A DNA stretch of 64,000 nt from Diabrotica undecimpunctata (lineage: Eukaryota > Arthropoda > Insecta > Coleoptera > Chrysomelidae), in contig NC_092805.1 of NCBI RefSeq assembly GCF_040954645.1, forward strand, positions 71,657,186-71,721,185, in the 5' to 3' direction. Each line of letters starts with the position of its first letter. The stretch's first letter is position 1. Below the pieces are notes generated by a model that was not told the origin of the DNA, ran no database searches, and saw nothing but the letters and a program-made list of their open reading frames with translations. The position numbers were made by a program, and so were the translations under genes. Shown here piece after piece: positions 34,834-45,499 of the stretch.

Positions 34834-36020
34834 TTTTCAAAAATCGGATGAAAGCAAACACACAAAATAACTAAAATCAAACTCAAAAACTAGTAGAAAA
34901 TATGACAATTCTAAGAAACAACCGTTTCCATTTATCACCTGATAGTAAGTCTCACTTGCACATCTGCGTACTGAAATCCAAAACTCAATCAGTTTGCTGC
35001 AACTTCTGCTCTTGACTTAGTAATCAGTTGGTAAACGAAAATGGTTTAACAAGGACTAAAAAAATGGTTTTAAACAACATGGGACAACATGGACACTAAC
35101 AAGCAACATAAACTGTACATACAAGGAAAGACAAAACACTAATAATATTGAAAACTTGACCTTTGAGTGAGCTACGCTAAATAAACACCAGGATAAACCA
35201 ACTCTTGTTCCGAAAACTAAATGAGACTGCTCCTAGTCCAAACTAAAACAGCATCTCCTGATCACAAATATTACACCTGTGGTCATTCAGATACAAGAAA
35301 GGATACACAACAAACAAACAGTCTACCACTGAGACTAAACTTGGTCGAATCTTCTCTACGACTCACAATGACTACTTCTCATACACAAACTTCAACTAAC
35401 CTGTGGCATTTGATACGCCGTCAGAGATGGTTAATTACAAGACAAAATGCATAACACTACTTCACAACTACACAGCTTAAGCAAAAGGTCACTCACAACA
35501 ATACAGACATTTACTCAAAATGACCGAACAAACAAAATTACAAAAACCGATTATTCTGTAAAATCTGTCAAATCAATTAAGAATAAATGCACCAATAACG
35601 GTATTATTTGTTACTGTTATTAACTTTTAAAATTCTTTTCAATATTAAAACATTATTTAAAATTCATATTTAAATATTCAACTTAAATATTTGCTTTCAT
35701 TTACCAAATACACATAAAAACAATACATATGTTGGTATACAATAATACATAATATTACTACAGGTATATTACATGGAAAAAACAGCAATACATAATGTTG
35801 GTACAAAATTCATATATATAATACAAATACTCTACTGTTTGTGAGACACTTTGGGGCACTATTCAAAAGGAAAAAGTTTCATATAAGTGGCTTGGGAAAA
35901 AGGAATCAAAATCTAAAAAAAATAGGAATATCCAAAGGCCTCACACGCTGGGCGACATTTTCTAACGATAAATACAAATGTCGCAAATCTAAAACATGCT
36001 AGCCACGTTGGGCGCTATTT
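34834..36020 (-). other. Gypsy C 5' leader
   Basis: About 1.2 kb between the right LTR and gag on the minus strand, with no credible ORF. It contains the primer-binding-site-like AGCGCCCAACGTGGC (near 36000-36015) and a second, diverged copy of the same neighbourhood (CACGCTGGGCGACATTTTCT, about 35945). Confidence 0.55.
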
Positions 36021-37662
36021 TGTAACGAAAATATATTGCCTACCTTAGGGTAATATTGTGGGAGTAGAAAATTGGAGACAGAAACTATGGGGGCGAAGAT
36101 AGGGCAAGCAAAATAAACGCCACTTATGCGAACGGCACTCAGGGGTTAGCTGGAGAGCTGGGGTCGTGGATAAGTTGAAATAAATGGGTCGGATTGGGGT
36201 ATCTACACAATGAAATAAAGGGTCATGAATCACTTGGGACAAACAAAATAAAAGGAAACAGGAAACACCTCTAGTAATTTATAAAGAGCGCCACTTCGAG
36301 GTGCCTAATTATAACCATTACAACAGTTAGTTGTAACTAGGGAAATAATTATCAAACATAAGAAACATATCTTTTTCAAACGGAAACTCAAAAAGGTTAG
36401 TTAAAAAAGAAACAAATGTTAAGAAACAAAATTTAACATTTATTGTATCTTACCACAAACAGTTATCAAAAATACAAATGGCACCAAAAATATACTATAT
36501 AAATAGTTGCAAAATACAGAATAAAAAAACTTACATATGTCCGTTTACAAACTCCAGGGGTTGGAGATACTACAAAAACTTACAAATGTTACCGCACAGA
36601 GATTAACCTTTTTTAAAACAAACAAAACAAATAAATATCGAAAAAATAAAGCTAGCTGTCATATGTTAACATTAAATAAAAAAAAAAAAACAATTAAAAT
36701 GACAGCTAAGTTAAACCATAAAATTTACAATTTATTAATTATTACAAATCCTTTTAAATTTTAATGAAAGCAATTATTACTTTTAGCAAAAAAATGTCTG
36801 TCTAATTTGGAAAAAAATTAATATATTGAATGTTACCCTATTTTCACTTATTTCACTAAAAATAGAAACTTGCTACATCTCTGGGATTGAAACTAACCGG
36901 ACAAATTCTCCACAGGAACAAAGGAAACCATTTCCATACTTCAGGAATGACGACCTAAGACGTAAATGGGGTTGGATCAAGCAGGCAAACGACAACAAAG
37001 CTGGTGGGACATTCTCTATACTCATTTTCAAAATTTCATCAGTTTCGGTGTACTGCACAAATCTTATGATGATTACTCTGTTCTAAACTGTCATTATGCA
37101 AAGAGTATTATCACCTTAACCGGTCTTAAGACATTACACACAAAGAAGTGGCTCTGGATTCAAAATCCGCCAAACGTCCTTCTCGTTTGAAATCTCTTGC
37201 TTGGGTCATCTCTCTTACATTTTACAAATTTAACGTCAAATAAATTCCCCTTACGTCTCCGGAACCAGTTGTGATCTACGAACCTAAACAAACAATCTAT
37301 CCTCGACACTCGCTCGTCGACAACCTTGAAATATTCCCAGCTTATTACGTTTTAGAAAAATTGAATACCTGACTTGCAATATTTTTTCTAAAAACCTCTT
37401 TTTCAACCGGAATATTTGGGGGCTTGAATGTAAACAAATCGTTGTTCAACGACAAAAACAACTCTTTTAAATTCGTCGAAATAACACATAACACGTATTA
37501 TATTGATTATTTTAAACGTCCTCGTTTTCTAGTTTTAACCGGAATAATCTTCTACTTGACAATGTAACAGAGACAAAAAACATCTATATTTTGAAACAAC
37601 TGAATACAAAACTTAAAACAGAATTTATACTATTATATAGATATTAAATATAAAACGCTACA
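36021..37662 (-). repeat. Gypsy C right (5') LTR
   Basis: 1642 bp, direct repeat of 24652-26274, slightly longer through small indels (for example an extra AACAAATGTTAAG-type stretch near 36412 and a longer A-run near 36675). Confidence 0.92.
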
Positions 37663-37666
37663 CTGT

Positions 37667-37731
37667 ATGTATCTAAGAAAAAACATAAGCCAAAATTACA
37701 GGCCCCTTACTCCACAATGCATCCCGACAAA
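37667..37731 (+). pseudogene. Gypsy A integrase C-terminal tail
   Basis: Continues the frame broken at 24647 after removing gypsy C and one CTGT. Encodes a Lys-rich stretch (VSKKKHKPKLQAPYS) of the kind ending the GPY-like module, then a stop near 37731. Confidence 0.65.
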
Positions 37732-37733
37732 CA

Positions 37734-39739
37734 ATGAAATTTGTAAAAAGAACTAGGAAACATGTAGACAAAAATATTTCAAACAAAAACTCCTTTCAGG
37801 ATAACCCTATGACTGGGACATCCACTCAAAATACTGAAGTTCCCAATAATGGATACTGCGCCGAAGATATAGGCAAATCTCACGAAATTTCTCACTACCA
37901 AAGACACTTTCTGCACATTAACTTAGAAAAACTAGAGGAAACCCTAAACAGTGGCCCAATAGACCATTTTAAAAACCAACTAAAACGAGGACCACTTTTG
38001 TCACTATACACTCAATACAAACATCTATAACAACAAGCAGAAGATGACCTACACAAAATTACACGTAAAAGAACACAAAAAGAGTACTTTTCAACTTTCT
38101 AGGTACAGCTATAAAATATATTACAGGAAACCCAGACGACTCAGATTTAGACCTCCTAAAAGCCCATATTACCGCTAAAGAAATGAAACAAAACAAGATA
38201 ATAAAAACACTTATTAATCAGATCTCATATGGGCAAGCCAGCGATACGAGATTCGAAAAACTCTTAATAAACTTAAATAAAAATAATGGCTCAGAAACCT
38301 GCACACTCACTAAAAGAGAGGAAACGTTGTTAGCCACCTTCGAAAGAAAAATCTTGCGACACATATATAAGGGCACAAAAGAAAACGGAATATGGCCAAG
38401 AAGATACAACTCTGAACTATACAAAATATACCAGGATCCGGATATTATAACATTCATTAAAATAGGACGACTGCGTTGGATAGGACATGTAAAAAGAATG
38501 GAAGAAGGCGAAATACCAAACAAAATATTCAAACATATGCCAGTAGGAAAAAGAACAAGAGGAAGACCGGAACTGAGATACTTAGAACAAATAGAAAATG
38601 ATATAACAACCTTAAAAATAAAAAACTGGAGAAAAAAAGCACGAAACAGATCAGAATGGAGAAGAATCCTGGAACAGGCCAAGACCCAAAAAGGGTTGTC
38701 GAGCCAGTGATAATGATGAAAAATAATGGCTTGCTTGCATCCATAATTAACAAGCTATCAGCTGACCTCGACGAATACAGAACGAAATATTAAACCTTCA
38801 AAACATATACGAATTTTTGATGAAATTAATCAGAACCATCTCTTTATCCCATCTAGACATCTCCAATATTGAATTGTTTACATTAAAAGAACTTAAGAAA
38901 ATCTTAAAGTAAATCTCTAGAAAATTTATCCCAGAAATTCCTTATTAGTAAATGACGAACACCCATATAAACTAGTTGAACTATCTAAAACATTCGTTTG
39001 TGTCACACAGCGAACTATGCTCATAATACTCAAAATTCTCTACGAACAATCCCACAACACCTTTAAAATGTATCCTATTCCAAATTCAGACCATATTATA
39101 TTCTTTCACCAGCACATTATCATACCAATAATAAATGGTTCGAGACCTGCACGAGACAAGCTGAGAACATCATATGCACAAAACCAGTAAGGTCTCAATA
39201 TACGATACCAAATGTCAAGAATTGCACTAAAAGTATAGCCAAAGAAAATTTATTTCAAGAAACCAACAATGCAATATTATTGGGAATAGTAGAACCAATA
39301 AATATTAGGGAACAAACGATCAAATCCAGCAGCATCCTTACCACAAATGAATCCATTTCCATAGATGGCATCAAATTTAACAAAAAGTCAAATCAAGAAA
39401 TCCACGTACCAGATATCATACCCATGGAACTTATAGCAAACCACGAAATAAAAATCGAAAAACTGAGAATCCCAGAGACACATGGACAAATCCAACCTAT
39501 CGAGATGGCTGCTAATTTACTACAACTTTCTACTGGATTCAGCATCAATTCACTGATAATCATCTTATTTGTATCAGTAATACTAACTATATTCCTACTG
39601 AAGAAAAGAAAACGTATTTCCAAAATCCTTTTCGGACCCAAGCTAGACACGGCACACATCCAAATTTTGAAAGAACTACTAGCCGAATCATTAAAAACTT
39701 CGAGGACGAAGTTACATCCAGAGGAGGGAGAAGAAATGT
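37734..39739 (+). pseudogene. Env-like gene of gypsy A, decayed
   Basis: Plus strand, several frames. The middle has a FLGTAIKYITGNPDDSD stretch (about 38100-38145), which resembles the conserved region after the fusion-peptide area in errantivirus/baculovirus-F type envelope proteins. After a LINE insertion the reading goes on (SLSHLDISNIELFTLKEL, about 38850). The last 153-codon ORF (39280-39741) holds a single hydrophobic segment (INSLIIILFVSVILTIFLL, about residues 97-115) followed by KKRKR and an acidic tail: a membrane anchor with a cytoplasmic end. Its stop overlaps the start of the 3' LTR, as in insect gypsy elements. Many stops; not functional. Confidence 0.65.
38292..38718 (+). mobile_element. 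LINE 3' fragment inserted in env
   Basis: 427 bp flanked by AAAAATAATGGCT (38279-38291 and 38719-38731). It encodes the LINE RT tail: LLATFERKILRHIYKG, IGRLRWIGHVKRMEEGEIPN, RTRGRPELRYLEQIENDI, and ends with GTGATAATGATG-type short repeats in place of poly(A). Confidence 0.88.
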
Positions 39740-39862
39740 AACCATAAGCTCCCATACTAACAAATGTTGAACTACAGTGTAATGCGAGCAATTCCAAAGT
39801 CACCATCTCCAACAATTCCGGACAATAAACTCATTTTTATTTTTTACAACATTCATTCGATT
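39737..39862 (+). repeat. Start of gypsy A 3' LTR
   Basis: TGTAACC follows the purine tract GAGGAGGGAGAAGAAA. It contains the env stop codon. Cut at 39851-39862 by the Penelope-like insertion. The continuation after 42467 is AT-rich and its end was not found. Confidence 0.5.
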
Positions 39863-39897
39863 TGTTCTGAAGCTATTTTGTTGTGGCATTTTAAAGT

Positions 39898-40521
39898 AAT
39901 TACTATTTAAATGGGAATAAGCCACAATTAAAGGTTAAAGTACGTTTATTGACGTTTCAATTTCCACTTCGGAAATCGTTCTCAAAATACAAACATTAGT
40001 AAATTAAACAAATTTTGTTTATTTGTTACTTAGTGAAAAATTCTTCTAATTATTTAATTTTATCTGACTCATCTATATTGACAATTCAGACATACATTAT
40101 GCATTTTAAAGTAGACGACTTTAAAATGATATTGCCAATATTGTTGAGTTGCGTTCCTGGGACGACTTTACTTATAAGATAGTTCATTCGATTACATGAA
40201 ATCAACTTTAACTTGAGAATATCCCTCAGAAAAGATCATAGCATGTAATGTCTTTAAAAAGACAAATACATGCCATGATGACAGTAAAATTCTCCTGTTA
40301 GTGATTCCATAGTAAATTATGAGGGAAAAACCAGGAAAAAAACCTTATAATACTATCCCGACATGGTAAGTATTTGGTCGTGCATTTAATTTACCTTCAA
40401 TAAACCCCAAATTCTGATTTTATATGTTTGTTATTTAAAAAAACATAAATTATATATCCTCCATATGTTACTGACTTACCAATACTGGTATTTCCCTTTA
40501 AATAACTTCCTCTTTCAATAT
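39898..40521 (+). repeat. Penelope-like element, left inverted repeat
   Basis: About 624 bp, inverted copy of 41844-42454. Near its outer end, CGATTTCC...GGAAATTG (41844-42454 copy read outward) forms an 8-bp hairpin next to GAAACGTC, a hammerhead-like position in Penelope pLTRs; here the CUGANGA core is not intact. Confidence 0.9.
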
Positions 40522-40539
40522 GGGTAACCAGATCCTACT

Positions 40540-41835
40540 ACATTCTGCCGAGGAATTCGCGACACAATTGGTCTCATTTATCATAATTAGAGCCGCTTCT
40601 TTGATTTTTCTCTTTTTAGCAACCGTTTCTTTTAGGACTATATTTGAATCATTCCATTGAACCCTATGTTCATTATCCCATGCGTGTTTACATATTTGAG
40701 ATCTATCTACTTCTCTATTTTTAATATAGGATTGATGTTCACTTATTCTAACATTTAATGGCCTTGATGTTTCACCTAAATAAAACTGGTCGCATTGTCA
40801 CAAGGTATTTTATAAATGCAATTCTTTGTCCTTTCTTGTTCATTGTTAGGTTTGGTTTTTGACAAAATAGATCTCAACGTGTTTGTTGTTTTGAATGTTG
40901 TTGAAATGTTGAATTTATTTCCTATCCTTTTAAGCTTTTCCGATAATCCTTTTATGTATAGTATTGTTATTTTCCTCGTATTATTCCTTGTATATGCTGT
41001 CGGATCTCGTTCTAAGTTGTTTTGTTCTATTCGATCGATTGTTGAAAATTCCTTATTTATAAACGATAAAGGATAATCATTTTTTAATAAAACAGATGTT
41101 AACAAATGTTTTTCCTTCAAGAACGAATTTTCGTTAGAACAAGTAATTTTGGATCTATCGTATAAGGATTTAATGATTCCCTTTTTAATATTATTATTGT
41201 GATTTGATTTGAAATTTAAATATCTGTTGGTGTGTGTTGGTTTTCTATACATCTGAGTTTCGTATCCAGTATCGTTCTTAGAGATTAAAACATCCAGGAA
41301 AGGTAGTGTGTTATTATATTCCTTTTCCATGTTAAATGTTATTGTCTCTTCTTTATCGTTTATATCATTTAGGAATGTGTCCAACAACTCTGATCCATGA
41401 GGCCATATTGAGAATACATCATCCACATATCTCCACCATACTGAGGGTTTTAAATTTTGTTTAGAAATAATATTTGTTTCAAAATCTTCCATAAATATAT
41501 CGGCTAATAATGGAGATAAACTAGAGCTCATCGCTAGAAGAAAAATTTTGTTTATAGAATTCATTATTTAGTTGGAAATATATTATCAGTACATAATGTT
41601 AACTCCATTATAGCAGATATGTTTAGTTTTGTTCTAGTTGCCAATGTATCATCACCCTCTAATTTTGTCTTGACTATATTTAAAGTCTTATCTAATGGCA
41701 CATTCGTAAATAAACTATTTATGTCAAAACTTACCAAAGTATTATTTGAATTAAATTCAATATTTGATAATTTATTTAAAAAATGTTGAGTATTTTTTAT
41801 AAATTTGTCATTTTTATTTGTCTCTATTTTTAATA
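40540..41835 (-). pseudogene. Penelope-type RT with GIY-YIG endonuclease
   Basis: Minus strand. Motif A in LVSFDINSLFTNVPL (about 41730), then after frame changes near 41580, LSPLLADIFMEDFE (B), WWRYVDDVFSIW (C, about 41425), FLDVLISKNDTGYETQMYRK and PTHTNRYLNFKSNH. The C-terminal endonuclease begins CIYKIPCD and, past a 1-nt deletion near 40798, goes on with FYLGETSRPLNVRISEHQS and CKHAWDNEH: the GIY-YIG core with its Arg and His/Glu residues. RT N-terminal part is lost in the right repeat. Copies RNA by target-primed synthesis (family knowledge). Confidence 0.85.
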
Positions 41836-41843
41836 TAGGATTA

Positions 41844-42454
41844 ATATTGAAAGAGGAAGTTATTAAAAGGAAAATACCAGTATTGGTAAGTCAGTAACAT
41901 ATAGAGGATACATCATTTATGTTTTTTAAATAACAAACATATAAAATCAGAATTTGGTGTTTATTGAAGGTAAACCAAATACTTACCATGTCGGGATAGT
42001 ATTATGAGGTTTTTTTCCTGGTTTTTCCCTCATAATTTACTATGGAATCACTAACAGGAGAATTTTACTGTCATATTGGCATGTATTTGTCTTTTTAAAG
42101 ACATTACATGCTATGATCTTTTCTGACGGATATTCTCAAGTTAAAGTTGATTTCATGTAATCGAATGAACTATCTTATAAGTAAAGTCGTCACAGGAACG
42201 CAACTCAACAATATTGGCAATATCATTTTAAAGTCGTCTACTTTAAAATGCATAGTGTATGTCTGAATTGTCAATATAGATGAGTCAGATAAAATTAAAT
42301 AATAAGAAGAATTTTTCACTAAGTAACAAAAAAACAAAATTTGTTTAATTTTCTGATGTTTGTATTTTGAGAACGATTTTCGAAGTGGAAATTGAAACGT
42401 CAATAAACGTACTTTAACGTTTAATTGTGGCTTATTCCCATTTAAATAGTAATT
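41844..42454 (-). repeat. Penelope-like element, right inverted repeat
   Basis: About 611 bp, inverted partner of 39898-40521, starting at ATATTGAAAGAGGAAGTTA and ending CCCATTTAAATAGTAATT. Confidence 0.9.
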
Positions 42455-42596
42455 ATTCATTCGATTATCATTATTTGATCAATTCGTTTCATTTTTGTAT
42501 ATAAGATTTAAATAAAGTAATATTGTATTTTTTGAAGTATAATTTTGAAAATAAATAATTCTTTTTTAAAAGTTATATCGAAAGTCTATAAATTTA

Positions 42597-42597
<1 letters not shown>

Positions 42598-42678
<81 letters not shown>
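42598..42678. repeat. (TA)n microsatellite
   Basis: About 80 bp of pure TA, adjoining the left end of a TIR element. Confidence 0.95.
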
Positions 42679-42681
<3 letters not shown>

Positions 42682-43469
42682 GACTCCCTCTATAACGAGA
42701 ACTGAAATGGCAGACTAATTACCTCGTTATAAGCGGATCTCGTTATATCCAACAACAATAATATTGTGCATACATATGAATATGTAGTTTTCTAAAACAT
42801 TAACTTTCTATAGTGAAGCCATTCGGAGCAATATAAGATGCTAATAAATATTGTTTGAATGGCGTTTTTAAAACAAAGTTGTTTACTTTATTTGTCAATG
42901 AAATGCATTAAAACAAAAAAGAGTTGTTTACTTTTACTGTCAATGATATATGTTAAAACAAAAAATCTGTATTCTGTAAATATGTATAAAGCGTATAAAG
43001 TTATTTTGTCATTTTTGACTGCTTTAAATTGTCCAGTATTTTATCTATCATATTTTCTAAAGATGTGAAACAGTTTTATGCTTCTTCATTTGCGTTTTGT
43101 CCTTGGATAAAGTTTCTGACAACCTTTAAAACACTTTCCACATCTTGTCTATTAGGACCCATATTATTAGGTGTGAATGGTCAACCCAATACAATGACAC
43201 TTGTGAATCATAAATTTTACATTTCCGACTAAGAATCATAAATTGTAAGAAGTTTATTGCGGCGGCCCGCAGTTAAAAAGGGTATTTATTTATAGCTACG
43301 GCCGGGCCAAAATGTAAAAAACACGTTTTGCAATCTTATTTTCTCTCGTTATAAGCAAATTTACCTCGCTATAAAGGGTTATAGTTCAATAGAAATTTCA
43401 CGGGACATCTAATGTACCTCGTTATAAGCGAAATCTCGTAATAACCGTGTTCGTTATAAAGGGAGTATA

Positions 43470-43472
<3 letters not shown>
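42679..43472 (-). mobile_element. Pogo/Tigger-type TIR element relic
   Basis: The ends are near-matching inverted repeats: left TAGACTCCCTCTATAACGAG (42680-42699), right complement CAGTATACTCCCTTTATAAC (43453-43472). TA arrays on both sides could hide the TA duplication. On the minus strand near 43150-42960 a frame with ESVLKVVRNFIQGQNANEEA and MIDKILDNLKQSKMTK resembles the C-terminal end of jerky/Tigger transposases. The catalytic core is absent. Confidence 0.65.

Positions 43473-43504
<32 letters not shown>
43473..43504. repeat. (TA)n microsatellite
   Basis: About 32 bp of TA at the right end of the TIR relic. Confidence 0.9.
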
Positions 43505-43506
<2 letters not shown>

Positions 43507-43539
43507 GTATCGTATCGATATTAGAACAACTTAAAGGAT

Positions 43540-43835
43540 AGATTGCTTAAACAAATACAACAGATATTTGCAGTATTTTGGACACATTGCTAGAAGAACA
43601 GGTACGATGGAAAAACTGATAGTCGAGGGTAGAGTTGAAGGAAAGAGACCTAGGGGAAGATTTCCAAGTCGTTGGGTAGATCAACCAAAAATACTGATTA
43701 ACCAAGGGTTACATGAAGCCAAACAACTAGCCCAGGACAGAGAAGGATGGAGAGAAATCGTGCAAAAACTGTAAGGCCTGATGGTGTCACCACATCCCAA
43801 AAGGGATTAGGACTGAGAAAGAGGAGGAGGATATA
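43540..43835 (+). pseudogene. LINE RT C-terminal tail
   Basis: Open from about 43540 to TAA 43772-43774 without a proper start. Contains YLQYFGHIARRTGTMEKLIV, EGKRPRGRFPSRWVDQ and AQDREGWREIV, the C-terminus of insect endonuclease-reverse transcriptases. A 3'UTR and a GAGAAAGAGGAGGAGG tail end near 43835. Heavily 5'-truncated; target duplication not resolved because of the flanking TA repeats. Confidence 0.7.
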
Positions 43836-43879
43836 TGTTATATGAGAAAATATTAACCTTGAACTAGCTTCAGTTCGCC

Positions 43880-44033
43880 GACTTCAGATTTCATCATCAC
43901 ATTCCTATAGAAACCGCTGAGCACGCAGTAGAAGAACTTTGTACGAACCGTTGGCCAATATTCATTTCAGATGCCGGAACCACTCTTAGCTGCAACTTCG
44001 ACCAGTCCAGTTATTGCAGTCATTTTAAATTGT
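43880..44033 (+). other. Unassigned coding-like fragment
   Basis: After CTTCAG at 43871-43876 one frame is open to TAA 44031-44033 and reads FADFRFHHHIPIETAEHAVE, ELCTNRWPIFISD, GTTLSCNFDQ. It looks protein-coding but I do not recognise it. It lies between the LINE tail and gypsy D gag and could be a retroelement or host exon scrap. Confidence 0.25.
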
Positions 44034-44364
44034 AAATTGTATTTAAATTTTAAATTGATACATAAAAAAAAATAAAAGTTGATTATCTAATATTTGAAAT
44101 GATTGATATTAACATATTTCTTTAATACTATTTTATACTGATATTGACATTTTTTTTTACTTGCTATATTTTTGGTATATTTTCTCTCGATATATTTTTA
44201 TTTGGTATAATATATACATTTTTATTGATATATTATTTGATATTTTTATATTGATACATTTTTGCCCTTTATATACCACATTTTTTTTCTCTCTTATATA
44301 CTGATACATTTTATACTTCTCCATACTTCTATTTTTCATTTTCGTTTTAAAAATATCTCGAAAA
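44034..44364 (+). other. AT-rich leader of gypsy D
   Basis: Repeated T-rich phrases (TATATTTTTGGTATATTTTC) with AATAAAA near 44070. No LTR boundary or primer-binding site was identified. Probably the leader before gag. Confidence 0.35.
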
Positions 44365-45300
44365 ATGCCCGAGACACGTTCCCAACCTCAACAAGAAATC
44401 GAACCATATAAGCTTTCGGAAATATTTTGCCTTATCCCAGAATATGAAGGCGATCCGATTTCTCTTTCTACATTTTTAGATGCGTGCGACTTTGCTTTTA
44501 AAATGGCTACAGGCAATCAGCGCGTTCTATTAACGATTCACATAAAAAATAAACTCAAAGGTAAAGCTGCACAGCTTATTAATTCTAGAAAACCGCTTTT
44601 TTATAAAGAAATAAAACAATTACTAAATCTAGATTTCGGAGACAGTAGAGACCTGACCTCCTTAATACAAGACTTACAAAGACTAAGACAACTATCTAAC
44701 GAATCTCCTCTAACTTTCTTTAACCGCTTATAAGTTTTGAATGCAAAAATTCACGGCTCGATCCAAATAGCAAATTTATCCCCAGATCAAAAACCGCACA
44801 ATGTGAATTAATCGATACCATGACCCTAAACACACTTTTAACCAGTTTAGAACCTCGTCTAGGACAAATTATTAGGGCTAGTAATCCAAAAGATTTCATT
44901 GAAGTAAGCAATCGTATTCGACGCGAACTTCAATTGTCATATTTTGAAGAACAAAAATCGAATTCTAGATCAGCTATTCCTAAACCCTCTCAACCAATGA
45001 GAAGACCCTCATCTCAATTTAAAAATGTACAAATTGTGGCCGCATTGGTCATCTAAATACTGAATGCTACTCTTCACGTTTCGTACAGCCAAACCAAACT
45101 TTCTCTAGGCCACACGGTTACCAAAACCAATATAATAATGGACCTAACAACTATCCAAATAATCAGAACCCTAATAGGAATCAGTATTCCTCCAACAATC
45201 CAACCAACAGGTTGGAGTTTTCATCTCAAAATCAAAATCGTCCATCTTTTATTTAAAGAAACCCAAACTTCCAAAAAGCACATGTCTTAAACGAATACCC
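44365..45300 (+). pseudogene. Gypsy D gag
   Basis: ATG 44365 (MPETRSQPQQEIEPYKLSEI). 122 codons to a stop at 44733, then the frame continues after changes at about 44735, 44820 and 45035. Capsid motifs FLDACDFAFKMATGNQRVLL, FGDSRDLTSLIQDLQRLRQL, TLLTSLEPRLGQIIRASNPK and RIRRELQLSYFEE are those of insect gypsy Gag. A zinc knuckle, CTNCGRIGHLNTEC (about 45030-45070), precedes an Asn/Gln-rich tail. Confidence 0.75.
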
Positions 45301-45499
45301 TGATGAAATTTCGACTAACTATTATACAGACGATTTAATTTTACGAAACCAATAACACACAAAATTATCAGGATTTTCTTTTACTTCAGAATCAAAATCT
45401 TCCTCCCAATCAGACGAACCACTCAACGGATATTACGAATATCCAAGAACAAATCCAAGCACACAACTTGGACAACTTTTATCCGGCTCTCAATTTTCC

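Larger units (their letters stand above)
24652..37662 (-). mobile_element. Gypsy C: long-LTR Ty3/gypsy element lacking RT
   Basis: Flanked by CTGT (24648-24651 and 37663-37666). LTRs of 1623 and 1642 bp begin TGTAACGAAAATATATTGCC and end ACG(A/C)TACA; they are nearly identical by eye apart from small indels. Coding is minus: gag (34833 inward, split), protease, then integrase. No RT or RNase H motif was found between protease and integrase. Polypurine tract AAGAAGGGGCAT abuts the left LTR (26275-26286). Next to the right LTR the minus strand reads AAATAGCGCCCAACGTGGC, a primer-binding-site-like sequence. A LINE is inserted in gag. Confidence 0.9.
15058..39862 (+). mobile_element. Gypsy A: env-bearing Ty3/gypsy element, 5'-truncated, multiply split
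   Basis: Plus-strand parts in order: gag end (15063-15735), protease and remnants of RNase H and integrase (15829-17411), more integrase (24283-24647), integrase tail (37667-37731), env-like gene (37734-39739) and the start of the 3' LTR (39737, TGTAACC after the purine tract GAGGAGGGAGAAGAAA). Gypsy B and gypsy C interrupt the integrase gene, a LINE piece interrupts env, and a Penelope-like element cuts the LTR. The 5' LTR, most of gag and most of RT are missing. Gene order gag-pol-env places it with the errantivirus-like insect endogenous retroviruses. Confidence 0.8.
39863..42454 (-). mobile_element. Penelope-like element with inverted terminal repeats
   Basis: ATTCATTCGATT flanks it (39851-39862 and 42455-42466). 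The coding strand is minus: RT followed by a GIY-YIG endonuclease, the Penelope signature. Long inverted repeats (39898-40521 and 41844-42454) surround the ORF, and an extra 35 bp precedes the left repeat, as in the asymmetric pLTRs of Penelope elements. Confidence 0.85.

Noticed and set aside
35221..35454. 77-codon plus-strand ORF
   Set aside because: Falls in the gypsy C leader, no motif, Thr/Leu-rich composition as expected by chance.
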